NCBI RefSeq assembly: GCF_030285785.1
Contig: NZ_CP127247.1
Span: 4,053,501 to 4,117,500, forward strand
From: Parasedimentitalea psychrophila
Lineage (GTDB): Bacteria > Pseudomonadota > Alphaproteobacteria > Rhodobacterales > Rhodobacteraceae
Direction: 5' to 3'
DNA: 64,000 nt
The notes below the pieces were generated by a model. It worked only from the letters and a program-made list of their open reading frames with translations, ran no database searches and was not told the DNA's origin. The number at the start of each line of letters is the position of its first letter. Position 1 is the stretch's first letter. Positions 25,995-34,436 of this stretch are shown in pieces. A program made the position numbers and the translations under genes.

Positions 25995-27056
25995 ATGGAC
26001 CTGATCACCCTGATTGAGAGGATTGGCGAGGCCCCCACTGCCGCCCTGTTTGGCATGGTCACCGGCGTGGTGTTTGGTGCCTCCGCCCAACGCTCCCGGT
26101 TCTGCCTGCGCGCCGCCACGGTAGAATTCGCCCGCGGCAAAATGCAAGGCAGCGTCGCCGTTTGGCTGCTGACCTTTTCCACCGCGCTGGTCTGGGTGCA
26201 GGGCGCACAGATGCTGGGGCTGATGGACGCCTCCAGCGCCCGGATGATGGCGGTGCCCGGAAGTTGGTCAGGGGCGGTGATTGGCGGGCTGATTTTTGGC
26301 GTCGGCATGGTGCTGGCCCGCGGCTGCTCAGGACGGCTATTGGTCCTCGCCGCCACCGGAAATCTGCGCTCACTGGTGTCTGGATTGATCTTTGCCGTGG
26401 TGGCGCAGATGAGCCTGACCGGTATCTTGTCATCGCTGCGCAACCAACTGGCGTCTCTCTGGGTCACCAGTGGAGGCCGCAATATGGATCTACTGGCAAC
26501 AACCGGTCTGCCAGCCTATTCTGGCTTTCTCATCGGTGTTGGTATCGCGGCGCTGGCCCTGGTCCTTGCTCGTCGCAACTGTATCGGAACGTCGCGCCTG
26601 GTGTTTGCCTCAGGCGTTGGCTTTGCGGTGGCGCTGGGATGGGTGCTGACCTATTCGTTGAGCTTGGTAGCCTTTGACCCGGTGCAAGTTGAAAGCGCCA
26701 CCTTCACCGGCCCCTCGGCCAATACGCTGATGTTCTTTCTCGATCGCGACTCGGTGCTGGAATTCGACGTTGGCCTGGTGCCCGGCGTATTCATCGGTGC
26801 CTTTGTTGCCGCAGCGCTGGGAGGAGAGCTGAAATTTCAGGCATTTGACGATGCCCCCACCATGCGCAAGGCGATGGCAGGTGCGGCGCTGATGGGCTTT
26901 GGCGGCATGCTGGCCGGTGGCTGCGCCATTGGCGCGGGCGTCACCGGCGGCTCCATCTTTGTCGGCACCGCCTGGCTGGCGCTGTTCTGTATGTGGATTG
27001 GCGCCATGGCAACGGATTGGCTGGTCGATCAGCGGCGCGCCACCCAAATAGCCTGA
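25995..27056 (+). CDS. soxT: YeeE/YedE-family sulfur-compound transporter (SoxT type)
   Basis: The roughly 353-residue inner-membrane protein has about ten hydrophobic segments. The YeeE/YedE hallmark cysteines sit in repeated half-motifs: SRFCLRAA near residue 37, ARGCSGRLL near 108, RRNCIGTSR near 195 and GGCAIGAG near 312. Members of this family import thiosulfate or related species. I choose the ATG at 25995, which has GGAG six bases upstream. Context between soxX and soxWV supports a role in thiosulfate uptake or sensing. Confidence 0.82.
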   Translation: MDLITLIERIGEAPTAALFGMVTGVVFGASAQRSRFCLRAATVEFARGKMQGSVAVWLLTFSTALVWVQGAQMLGLMDASSARMMAVPGSWSGAVIGGLIFGVGMVLARGCSGRLLVLAATGNLRSLVSGLIFAVVAQMSLTGILSSLRNQLASLWVTSGGRNMDLLATTGLPAYSGFLIGVGIAALALVLARRNCIGTSRLVFASGVGFAVALGWVLTYSLSLVAFDPVQVESATFTGPSANTLMFFLDRDSVLEFDVGLVPGVFIGAFVAAALGGELKFQAFDDAPTMRKAMAGAALMGFGGMLAGGCAIGAGVTGGSIFVGTAWLALFCMWIGAMATDWLVDQRRATQIA

Positions 27057-27247
27057 GTGCAGGGCCAGCCGCACAGTAGGCCCCACAGCAAACCAAACAG
27101 GCAAAGCTGCAGATGTCGCGTTATGAGTATTTAGAGCAACGAGAATAACGGCGCGCCGACTTAAAGGGCTTCTTTTTGCCTAAAATACTCAAAAAACACC
27201 GGCTGCCATTTGCAGACCCACATCTCCGCAGTCAGCGCTTGCCGTGT
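27057..27247. other. spacer between convergent soxT and soxW
   Basis: About 190 bp without a supported gene. No convincing terminator hairpin was found, only short T-rich segments. Confidence 0.4.
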
Positions 27248-27811
27248 TTAATTGGATTGCTCTGACAGCCTACGGGCATGATACTTCTGGAAACCTTCGT
27301 CTCCATCATATCCCTTTTCGACAATCCAGTTGAGCATATTGAAGGTGGTATGGCGGCCAAAGGCCCCAGGCATGGTTGCCACTGCTGCCGTCGCCGCACT
27401 GGCATCAGCCGCTACGTCCTCCGGGAAAAACAGGATCATCGGCGTGAACAGCGCGCCCCATTTATTGACAATCTGCTTTTCCGGCATGGTCACCCCATCA
27501 AAGTCGGTAACGTCGACGTCGCCAAACATATTGATCTGCACCACAAAGAAATTTTCTTCAATATAGGTGGCGATTTCCTCCACCGGGAACACCTCTTCGT
27601 GCATTTTCTTACAGTAAATACAGCCACGCTGTTCGATGATCACCATCAAGCGTTTGCCTGTGGCGTTCGCTTCGCCCAGATCCTCGCGTAGGTCCTTGAA
27701 GGTGTCCCGCATCCATGGCGCCTTATGCAGTCCGTCGTCGCCCACTTCGGCTGCAAAGGCGCCAAGCGTCATCGCAAATAACAGCGCGCATCCCGATAGA
27801 AAATATCTCAT
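27248..27811 (-). CDS. soxW: SoxW periplasmic thioredoxin
   Basis: The 187-residue protein has a signal peptide (MRYFLSGCALLFAMTLGAFA) and a thioredoxin-like fold with the redox motif GCIYCKK (CxxC) near residue 64 and a cis-Pro segment FTPMILFF near residue 122. SoxW takes electrons from SoxV and keeps periplasmic Sox proteins reduced. It lies 15 bp downstream of soxV with a GGAG ribosome site. Confidence 0.85.
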   Translation of the reverse strand: MRYFLSGCALLFAMTLGAFAAEVGDDGLHKAPWMRDTFKDLREDLGEANATGKRLMVIIEQRGCIYCKKMHEEVFPVEEIATYIEENFFVVQINMFGDVDVTDFDGVTMPEKQIVNKWGALFTPMILFFPEDVAADASAATAAVATMPGAFGRHTTFNMLNWIVEKGYDGDEGFQKYHARRLSEQSN

Positions 27812-27826
27812 ATTGTCCGCTCCATG

Positions 27827-28567
27827 TTAACGCAGAACACCAATATCCGGCGCGATTGCCAGCATCCATTGCGCAATGTAGTTCATTGAATTTGTGGCGA
27901 TCAGCAGCCCGAATACAATCAGCATGGCCCCCATGATCTTTTCGATCCGCCCCAGATGTCTGCGAAATTTTGACATCCACCGCATAAAGGGACCGATAAA
28001 GAAAGCCGCCAGCACAAACGGCGCAGTCATCCCTAATCCGTAAACAAACAACAGCCCTGCCCCGGCCGAGGCCGTTTCCGCGCCCGCTGCGGTGAATAGA
28101 ATTGCCGCCAGGACCGGTCCGACACAGGGGGTCCAGCCGAATGCAAACGCTAAACCAATAATATAGGCCCCCAGCAGGCTAACTTTTGAGGTGTTGCCCG
28201 CGTCGGACCGCAATTGCCGATAAAGAATGCTGATCCGAATAACCCCGAGAAAATGCAGCCCCATTGCAATAATGATTGCCGCCGCAAACCATCGCAGAAT
28301 ATCGAAATAGTCGCGGACAATCTGGCCAAACACCGTTGCCGCAGCCCCGAGCCCCATGAAGATTGTAATCACCCCCGCCGCAAAGAGGCAGGCCGCAAGC
28401 ACCGCGCGCATCCGCGTTTTGCCATCAATCTCGGCCTCCGCAGAGATCTGGTTCATGCCCACCCCCGCAAGGTAACTCAGATAGAACGGCACGATCGGCA
28501 GGATACAGGGTGACAAAAAAGACAGAATGCCCGCAAAAGCAGCACCTGCAAGGGTAATTTCCATCAT
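27827..28567 (-). CDS. soxV: SoxV, CcdA-family membrane thiol transporter
   Basis: SoxV moves reducing equivalents from cytoplasmic thioredoxin across the membrane to SoxW/SoxS. The 246-residue protein has six hydrophobic segments and the two CcdA cysteine motifs, SPCILPIVP near residue 19 and TPCVGPVLA near residue 142. It is divergent from soxS; an operator-like pair lies between them. Confidence 0.88.
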   Translation of the reverse strand: MMEITLAGAAFAGILSFLSPCILPIVPFYLSYLAGVGMNQISAEAEIDGKTRMRAVLAACLFAAGVITIFMGLGAAATVFGQIVRDYFDILRWFAAAIIIAMGLHFLGVIRISILYRQLRSDAGNTSKVSLLGAYIIGLAFAFGWTPCVGPVLAAILFTAAGAETASAGAGLLFVYGLGMTAPFVLAAFFIGPFMRWMSKFRRHLGRIEKIMGAMLIVFGLLIATNSMNYIAQWMLAIAPDIGVLR

Positions 28568-28590
28568 ATTCAGGCACCTACTCTTGTATA

Positions 28591-28608
28591 ATTCAAATAT
28601 TCATATTA
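28591..28608. promoter_or_regulatory. candidate double SoxR operator between soxV and soxS
   Basis: On the minus strand ATATTTGAAT (28591-28600) is followed on the same strand by a partly overlapping TAATATGAAT (28599-28608). The region lies 24 bases before soxV and 31 bases before soxS, so one site could control both directions. Confidence 0.5.
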
Positions 28609-28638
28609 TGTTGTTTGTTAAGCAAAGGTCAATTTCTC

Positions 28639-29007
28639 ATGTCACTACGTTTCATTATTTTCAGCATGGCGCTGAGCCTGTCATCGGCGTTTTCCGCTGC
28701 GGCTGACACCGTTTTGGTGATGGTGGAGGAAAAGGGATGTGTCTGGTGCGCCCGCTGGAACGAGGAGATCGCGCAGATCTATCCAAAAACGACTGAGGGC
28801 AAAGCTGCGCCTCTGCGGCGTATTGATATGCAGGCAGCACGGCCCGATGATTTGACCTTTAGCCGTTCACTCAACTTCACGCCTACGTTTGTCTTGATGG
28901 TTGACGGAATAGAAGTATCCCGGATCGAAGGATATCCTGGAGAGGACTTTTTCTGGGGACAGTTAGGGCAAATGTTGTCGGACGCCAGCATTGATGTATC
29001 TGGATGA
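28639..29007 (+). CDS. soxS: SoxS thioredoxin-like periplasmic reductase
   Basis: The 122-residue protein has a signal peptide (MSLRFIIFSMALSLSSAFSA), a redox motif KGCVWCARW near residue 32 and a cis-Pro-like FTPTFVL near residue 83. SoxS reactivates the SoxYZ carrier by reduction in Paracoccus-type systems. The start at 28639 is preceded by AAAGG. soxR follows in the same direction. Confidence 0.82.
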   Translation: MSLRFIIFSMALSLSSAFSAAADTVLVMVEEKGCVWCARWNEEIAQIYPKTTEGKAAPLRRIDMQAARPDDLTFSRSLNFTPTFVLMVDGIEVSRIEGYPGEDFFWGQLGQMLSDASIDVSG

Positions 29008-29073
29008 GCTTTGTATATTAAGGCAAGCACTGCGACTTTAATGGCCGATACCAATCTAAAGAAAGAGAACCAG

Positions 29074-29409
29074 ATGGGCCTGCCAGTATTTGACGGCAAT
29101 ATGTGTGCCGAAGACATGGACAAGATGGCAGACAATGCCATGAAAGCTTCCTATTTCCTCAAGGCAATTAGCCACGAGGGGCGCCTGATGATTCTATGTC
29201 ATCTAGCCTCGGGTGAAAAATCAGTTACCGAACTTGAAAACCTGCTGTCATCGCGGCAGGCTGCTGTATCGCAACAATTGTCTCGGCTACGGCTGGAGGG
29301 GTTGGTGACGCCTCGGCGCGACGGCAAGGTGATCTACTACAGCTTGACGGATGATCGTCCGAAGAAAATCATGGAAGTTGTCTACGATCTGTTCTGCCGC
29401 GGCGACTGA
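29074..29409 (+). CDS. soxR: SoxR, ArsR-family repressor of the sox genes
   Basis: SoxR represses sox transcription and is thought to sense a sulfane-sulfur inducer through cysteines. The roughly 111-residue protein has a winged helix: EGRLMILCHLASGEKSVTEL, then the recognition helix SSRQAAVSQQLSRLRLEGL and the wing RRDGKVIYYSL. Cysteines occur in NMCAED, ILCHL and LFCRGD. I take the ATG at 29074, after an AAAGAGAA stretch; an ATG at 29041 lacks a ribosome site. It lies between soxS and soxT2. Confidence 0.85.
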   Translation: MGLPVFDGNMCAEDMDKMADNAMKASYFLKAISHEGRLMILCHLASGEKSVTELENLLSSRQAAVSQQLSRLRLEGLVTPRRDGKVIYYSLTDDRPKKIMEVVYDLFCRGD

Positions 29410-29454
29410 CCCTCAATCCCGGTGCTATTGCAAAGGACGTAATGGAACGCGGCG

Positions 29455-30510
29455 ATGCTTGATCTGATCCCTGAACCCATACTTGTTGCCCTTGTCGGCC
29501 TTGCGGGCGGCGTGTTGCTTGGCCTGGCTGCGCGCATCGGCCGGTTCTGCACTTTGGGCGCCATAGAAGACCTTTTTTACGGAGAGAACACGCTGCGCCT
29601 GCGGATGTGGGGGATGGCGATTGGGCTATCGGTAATCGGCACCTTCAGCCTGTCTGCGGCGGGTCTGCTTGATCTCAGCCAAACGCTCTATCTGTCACGG
29701 CACTGGAACCCGCTGGAGAGCATATTCGGCGGGCTGCTTTTCGGCTATGGCATGGCTCTTGCTGGCAATTGCGGTTACGGCGCTTTGGCGCGGGTCGGCG
29801 GCGGTGACTTGCGAGCGCTGCTGATTGTTCTGGTGATGGGAATCTCCGCCTATATGACATTGGGTGGCCCGCTGTCTTCTCTGCGCATCTGGCTGTTTGG
29901 AGCCTCTGAACAAGCGGTCAACGTCCCCACATTTGCCCATCTGGCCGCACCGCTGATGGGCGCGTCAATGGAGGTGACCGGAATAGCGATCGGAGTGGTT
30001 ATTCTGGCGCTGACACTGGCGAGCAAGGCGTTGCGGCGCTCTGCCAGTCATGTATTTTGGGGGGCGGTTGCCGGTCTGGCGATCGTTTCAGGCTGGGCCG
30101 GAACATATTGGGTCGCCAGCAACGGGTTTGACGCGACACCCGTTGTCAGCCACACATTTTCAGCCCCCATTGGCGAGACGCTGCTGTACCTGATGACCTC
30201 ATCCGGCAATTCAATCAGCTTTGGGACAGGGTCTGTTGCTGGTGTGTTGATCGGCGCCTTGATTGGCAGTCTGTACAAAGGCCATTTCAGATGGGAATCC
30301 TGCGATGACCCCCGCGAACTGCGCCGGCAATTGCTCGGAGCCGCCCTGATGGGGATGGGGGCCGTTGTTGCGGTTGGCTGCAGTGTTGGTCAAGGGTTGG
30401 CAGCCTTTTCGGTCCTGTCTTACAGCGCCCCGCTGACGCTGCTATCCATCATGATCGGTGCCGCATTGGGCCTGCGACAATTGATCCTAGGGTTTGCGCC
30501 GTCAGTCTGA
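29455..30510 (+). CDS. second YeeE/YedE-family transporter-like protein (SoxT paralogue)
   Basis: The 351-residue membrane protein has about nine hydrophobic segments and the same cysteine half-motifs as the first paralogue: GRFCTLGAIED near residue 30, AGNCGYGAL near residue 104 and VGCSVGQG near residue 311. It is directly downstream of soxR. In other sox and sHdr clusters one paralogue imports thiosulfate and a second is linked to signalling; which applies here is unknown. Confidence 0.8.
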   Translation: MLDLIPEPILVALVGLAGGVLLGLAARIGRFCTLGAIEDLFYGENTLRLRMWGMAIGLSVIGTFSLSAAGLLDLSQTLYLSRHWNPLESIFGGLLFGYGMALAGNCGYGALARVGGGDLRALLIVLVMGISAYMTLGGPLSSLRIWLFGASEQAVNVPTFAHLAAPLMGASMEVTGIAIGVVILALTLASKALRRSASHVFWGAVAGLAIVSGWAGTYWVASNGFDATPVVSHTFSAPIGETLLYLMTSSGNSISFGTGSVAGVLIGALIGSLYKGHFRWESCDDPRELRRQLLGAALMGMGAVVAVGCSVGQGLAAFSVLSYSAPLTLLSIMIGAALGLRQLILGFAPSV

Positions 30511-30626
30511 CTGTATTTTGACCTTCATGCGATGCCTGCGAGCATCTAAATGGCAGCGCAAGACAAATTCACCCACTCAAAAATCGTTCAGTCTGAACCC
30601 AGCGAATGGCTGAGCGACTGCGACAG
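30511..30626. other. spacer after the second soxT
   Basis: No supported feature is seen before the IS21 remnant begins. Confidence 0.4.
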
Positions 30627-30880
30627 AGGTGGTCGCGGGACTTCGAAACAGTAGTTAAGGTTATGATTCCCGAAACAAAATGTCCATTGAGTCGGTTGGA
30701 TGATCTGAGTGTCGCAGAGTAAAATCCCGCCGTCTGACAGCCGAGGCGAAGAAGCTGAGGGGGGCGAGATGTCTTTACTACAGCCGGGTCCGGCCTGGGT
30801 GCCATGTCGATGGCATGCGCAATCGCGCGGCGGCTCGTCTATTTGGGATTGACCGGGCCGAAACCTCGCAAACGCCGCTT
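30627..30880 (+). mobile_element. IS21-family left-end remnant 1
   Basis: From AGGTGGTCGCGGGA at 30627 to about 30880 the sequence parallels the better preserved copy at 53054-53340: the ATGTCCATTGA block, GCGGAGTAAAATC-type block, and the start of istA. The frame of istA is broken and only about 40 codons of similarity remain. It abuts the dctM stop codon. Confidence 0.65.
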
Positions 30881-30901
30881 GCAAGGGGCTCAAATCACAG
30901 C

Positions 30902-32224
30902 TCAACTGATGATCAGCCCGGGAAACACCGCTATAAGAACGAGGACGATCAACATCACCCCAACATAGGGCAGCGCACCGGCGAAAATCGATTCCAACGA
31001 CGTCCGCTCATCACCAAGTGTCGAATGCACCGTAAATATCGAAATTCCAAATGGCGGTGTCAACAGCCCGACTTCCACCGCAATGACGGTGATGATACCG
31101 AACTGGATCAGGTCAAAGCCAAGCCCCTGCGCAATCGGAGCCGCGATGGGGACAACGATCAGCAAAATTGAACTGCTGTCCAGGATCATGCCCAACAGCA
31201 GCACCAGAACCACATAGACAACCAGAAATCCCACCGCGCCGAACCCACTGTTCTGGACAAAATCTCCGATGGCAAAGGGAATGCCCGCAACAGCCAGCAT
31301 CTGACTGTAGAAACTGGCGGCGACAAGCAAGGCCAGAATTCCGACCGAGATCGAGCCGGTCTCGGTCAACACCTGCCAACACTTGCGCAGGTCCAGGCTG
31401 CGGCGCAACAAAGCGACGATCAGAGCGGCAAATGCCCCCACGCCTCCGGCCTCAGTGGGGGTGAAGAACCCACTGTAGAGACCGCCCAGAACGAACAGCA
31501 CCAGCACGACGATAGGCGACAATTTCCGCAAAATTTCAGGCACAGGCATGGTCGGGAGCGGTGCGTGGTCCTCGTCCTTTTGGGCCAGATACTCCTGCGT
31601 AAACACAAAACCGGGCGCAAATTTGGCCACCAGAATGATCCACAAAACGAACCCAGCAGCCAACAGCGCCCCAGGGACCAGCCCGGCGATGAACATGCGG
31701 CCAATGGATTGTTCCGCCAGCACCCCATAAATGATCAACAGCAGGCTCGGTGGGATCAACATGCCCAGCACCGAGCTTCCTGCGACGGTGCCCGCCGAAA
31801 AAGATGCACGATAGCCGTGCCGCGTCATCTCGGGCACCGCGACCTTGGTGAATACGGCGGCAGAGGCAATAGAGACGCCGGTGACGGCGGCAAAAACTGT
31901 ATTCGCGGCAACCGTGGCAATGCCCAGCCCCCCCAACAAGCGACGCAACAACGCCTCCGCAACATCAAAGGTATCCTTGCCGACGTTCGAAATGCTGACC
32001 AGATGTCCCATCAGGACAAACAGCGGAATGGTGGCAAACAGGTAATTCGCCACACCGTTATAAGAGGCCATCGACATCAGGCGCATTGACAGGTCGAAAT
32101 TCCCACGGATCATCCAGACCCCGGCGAAGGCCACGGCCATCAGGGCAACGGCAATGCGCATTCCCATCAGGACCAGCAGGAACAACACACCGATTAAGAT
32201 CAGGCCGATGGAAATACTGCTCAT
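30902..32224 (-). CDS. dctM: TRAP transporter large permease (DctM type)
   Basis: The 440-residue membrane protein has twelve or so hydrophobic segments and the DctM features LLIPPSLLLIIYGVLAEQS-like and GLLTPPFGISIFTVHS-like loops. It forms the Na+-coupled channel subunit. I start at 32224, one base after the small-subunit stop; the upstream 76 codons of open frame are an artefact. It closes the dctP-dctQ-dctM set. Confidence 0.9.
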   Translation of the reverse strand: MSSISIGLILIGVLFLLVLMGMRIAVALMAVAFAGVWMIRGNFDLSMRLMSMASYNGVANYLFATIPLFVLMGHLVSISNVGKDTFDVAEALLRRLLGGLGIATVAANTVFAAVTGVSIASAAVFTKVAVPEMTRHGYRASFSAGTVAGSSVLGMLIPPSLLLIIYGVLAEQSIGRMFIAGLVPGALLAAGFVLWIILVAKFAPGFVFTQEYLAQKDEDHAPLPTMPVPEILRKLSPIVVLVLFVLGGLYSGFFTPTEAGGVGAFAALIVALLRRSLDLRKCWQVLTETGSISVGILALLVAASFYSQMLAVAGIPFAIGDFVQNSGFGAVGFLVVYVVLVLLLGMILDSSSILLIVVPIAAPIAQGLGFDLIQFGIITVIAVEVGLLTPPFGISIFTVHSTLGDERTSLESIFAGALPYVGVMLIVLVLIAVFPGLIIS

Positions 32225-32225
32225 T

Positions 32226-32783
32226 TCAGTGACCCTTTTTGGATTTAGTCTGAACCGCGCTTTCGATTGCAACGGTGAAAAAAGCAAGGCTGGTGGCACC
32301 GGACCCAAGCACCACCAACAGGTGGAACGGCAAAGTTGGCAGCGTCCAGACCCCGCGTACTCCGAAAAATTCGGACGTGACCCAAGCCTCATGTGTGTCT
32401 GGCCAGGCGGCGACAGCCACGAGAGCAAACAGCACCGTACCGACCAGCGCAAACAGAGCGTCCAGCAGGTGCACCGCGTGCGGTGAAAAGCGCCGGATGC
32501 CGCGCAGCAGGAAGTCAGCCCGGATCAGCGACCCGTTCAAAGCTGCAGCAGGCAACATTAGGAAAACGATCGCCACCACACTGCGGGCGGAGATTTCGGC
32601 GACACCGGTGATCGGAGTGGCCAGAAAATTGCGGCCGACCACATCGGCGACAATCAATAGCATGATAGCGAAAATCCACACGGTTCCGATCGCCGCGACG
32701 GCGTTCAAAACGATCTGCAAGCCCCATTTCAACGGGTTTGTGCTTTGGGTGAGACCCATATCTTGTAACATTTCATTTCCCAT
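32226..32783 (-). CDS. dctQ: TRAP transporter small permease (DctQ type)
   Basis: The roughly 185-residue protein has four hydrophobic helices and a DctQ pattern (ADVVGRNFLATPITGVAEIS near residue 48). Start is uncertain: ATGs at 32783 and 32771 are both possible. It follows dctP with about 30 bp between them and precedes dctM by one base. Confidence 0.85.
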   Translation of the reverse strand: MGNEMLQDMGLTQSTNPLKWGLQIVLNAVAAIGTVWIFAIMLLIVADVVGRNFLATPITGVAEISARSVVAIVFLMLPAAALNGSLIRADFLLRGIRRFSPHAVHLLDALFALVGTVLFALVAVAAWPDTHEAWVTSEFFGVRGVWTLPTLPFHLLVVLGSGATSLAFFTVAIESAVQTKSKKGH

Positions 32784-32815
32784 TTGACCGAGCAAAACCG
32801 CGTGGATTCGGGTGT

Positions 32816-33889
32816 TTAGGCTTCGGTGGACCAATCACGCGCTGGGGTGATCCCACGTGCTTTCAGCTCACCAAAATAGGCCTTTAGAACCGTCGCTGCA
32901 GCCGGGCCGTTGGCGTCCAACCAGGGTTTGGCAACATTGGGCAGCGTTGCAGCCCATCTTTCACGCTCGGCCTGGGCCATGTCCGTGACTTGCAGGCCAG
33001 CCGCTACCATTTCGTTCATCGCATTGGTCGAACGCTCGGTGACATAATCACCATGGCTACGCGAGGTGATCCGGCCCGCTTCGCGCAGCGCGGTCTGGAC
33101 CTCGGCGGGGAGACGATCGTGGAACCGTTTGTTCACCGCGATGCCGCCAAAATACATCGAGCCGAATCCGACGCGCGTCAGTTGCGGAGCAACTTCGTAA
33201 ACACGGGTCGGCTGGATGCCACTGGCAAAGGACAGCGCCCCTTCGGATACACCGGTCTGGATGTCGGTGTAATAGGTCGTCAGCGCGCCGTTCACCGGTG
33301 TGGCACCCGTATCGCGCAGCCAGTTCGCCGAAGTTCCCGGCGCGTTCAGGCGACGGTTCTTCACATCATCGACCGAGGTGATCGGAAAGTTCGAATAGAC
33401 ATCATAGCTATCTGTCACCAGCGACGACAGGTGCACCATGTTCTGATCGGTCCAGCCGGCACGCAGTTCCGGCAGCTCATCCGTCAGCTTGTCGAAAATG
33501 TCGATAACAACATTGTGGTCGGGATTGGCGAATGGCGTGAAATAGGTGACATTCTGCAACGGCATTGCAGAGCCTTCCCAAACCGTGCCGACCATGCCGA
33601 TATCAACAATTCCATCACGCACTGCGGTGCGAGTGTCTTTGAACTTGTACAGCGTGCCGCCGTAGTTCTCGGTCCAGTTTACCGCGTAATTGCCTCCGGC
33701 GTCAGCCAGCAAGCGGTCCAGCGCGGGCTGCAATGCGTTCTGCATTGCATAGACCCAGATGTTGTTGGTCGGATGGCTTGAGCCGATCTGGATATTGATG
33801 GTTTCCGCCGCCAACAGGCGGGTGTTCAGAAACGGGACCGCCAGCGAAGCGGTTGATGCAGCCAAAAAGGCCCGGCGTGTAGATTTCAT
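32816..33889 (-). CDS. dctP: TRAP transporter substrate-binding protein (DctP type)
   Basis: The 357-residue periplasmic protein has a twin-arginine-like signal (STRRAFLAASTASLAVPFLN). It shows a DctP fold with SSHPTNNIWVYAMQ at the mature N-terminus, GIVDIGMVGTVW near residue 94 and KNRRLNAPGTSANWLRDTGA near residue 180, where the ligand carboxylate is usually bound. Ligand is unknown. It lies directly downstream of the Cox-like hydroxylase genes, so the transporter probably brings in the hydroxylase substrate or a related organic acid. Confidence 0.88.
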   Translation of the reverse strand: MKSTRRAFLAASTASLAVPFLNTRLLAAETINIQIGSSHPTNNIWVYAMQNALQPALDRLLADAGGNYAVNWTENYGGTLYKFKDTRTAVRDGIVDIGMVGTVWEGSAMPLQNVTYFTPFANPDHNVVIDIFDKLTDELPELRAGWTDQNMVHLSSLVTDSYDVYSNFPITSVDDVKNRRLNAPGTSANWLRDTGATPVNGALTTYYTDIQTGVSEGALSFASGIQPTRVYEVAPQLTRVGFGSMYFGGIAVNKRFHDRLPAEVQTALREAGRITSRSHGDYVTERSTNAMNEMVAAGLQVTDMAQAERERWAATLPNVAKPWLDANGPAAATVLKAYFGELKARGITPARDWSTEA

Positions 33890-33948
33890 AATGTCCTCCC
33901 TTAGAAATCCCGCGTCCTGCGCGGACAGTATTTAGGTATCGGTGGTGC

Positions 33949-34410
33949 TCAGGTGACAGGTTCTTCCTCTTCGGCGGTCAAAGCCTTGGTGAAATTGGCA
34001 AAGAATTCATCGGTCAGTTTCTTGGCTGTCGACTTAATCAAACGATTGCCCAGGGCGGCCAGCTTGCCCCCCACGGCCACGTCTGCGGTATAGTCAAGCA
34101 CGGTATAGTCACCCTCAGGGGTCAGCGTTACCAGCGCCGCGCCTTTGGCAAATCCAGCGATCCCGCCAGACCCTTTGCCCGATAGGGTGCAGGACTTACC
34201 CGGATCAATATCGCTCAACTCGATTTCGCCCTTAAAACGCGCCGAGACCGGGCCAATCTTTAGCTTCACCACGGCGACAAAGCTTGTATCGCTGGTCTGC
34301 TCCAGGCTTTCGCAACCTGGAATAGACTGCTCCAGCACATCGCGATCAAATAGCGCGGCCCACACCTGATCCGGCGTTGCGGCAAGGTTTTGACTGCCTA
34401 AAAGTTCCAT
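33949..34410 (-). CDS. coxG: CoxG-family SRPBCC protein
   Basis: The 153-residue protein is a carbon-monoxide-dehydrogenase-subunit-G-like START/SRPBCC protein: PDQVWAALFDRDVLEQSIPGCE at the N-terminus and the glycine-rich GKGSGGIAGFAKGAALVTL near residue 82. CoxG helps target CO dehydrogenase to the membrane in Oligotropha; the role with other molybdo-hydroxylases is less clear. Fully consistent with its place after coxL-like. Confidence 0.85.
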   Translation of the reverse strand: MELLGSQNLAATPDQVWAALFDRDVLEQSIPGCESLEQTSDTSFVAVVKLKIGPVSARFKGEIELSDIDPGKSCTLSGKGSGGIAGFAKGAALVTLTPEGDYTVLDYTADVAVGGKLAALGNRLIKSTAKKLTDEFFANFTKALTAEEEEPVT

Positions 34411-34436
34411 TCATGCTGTCCTTTCATGGGCCAGAT

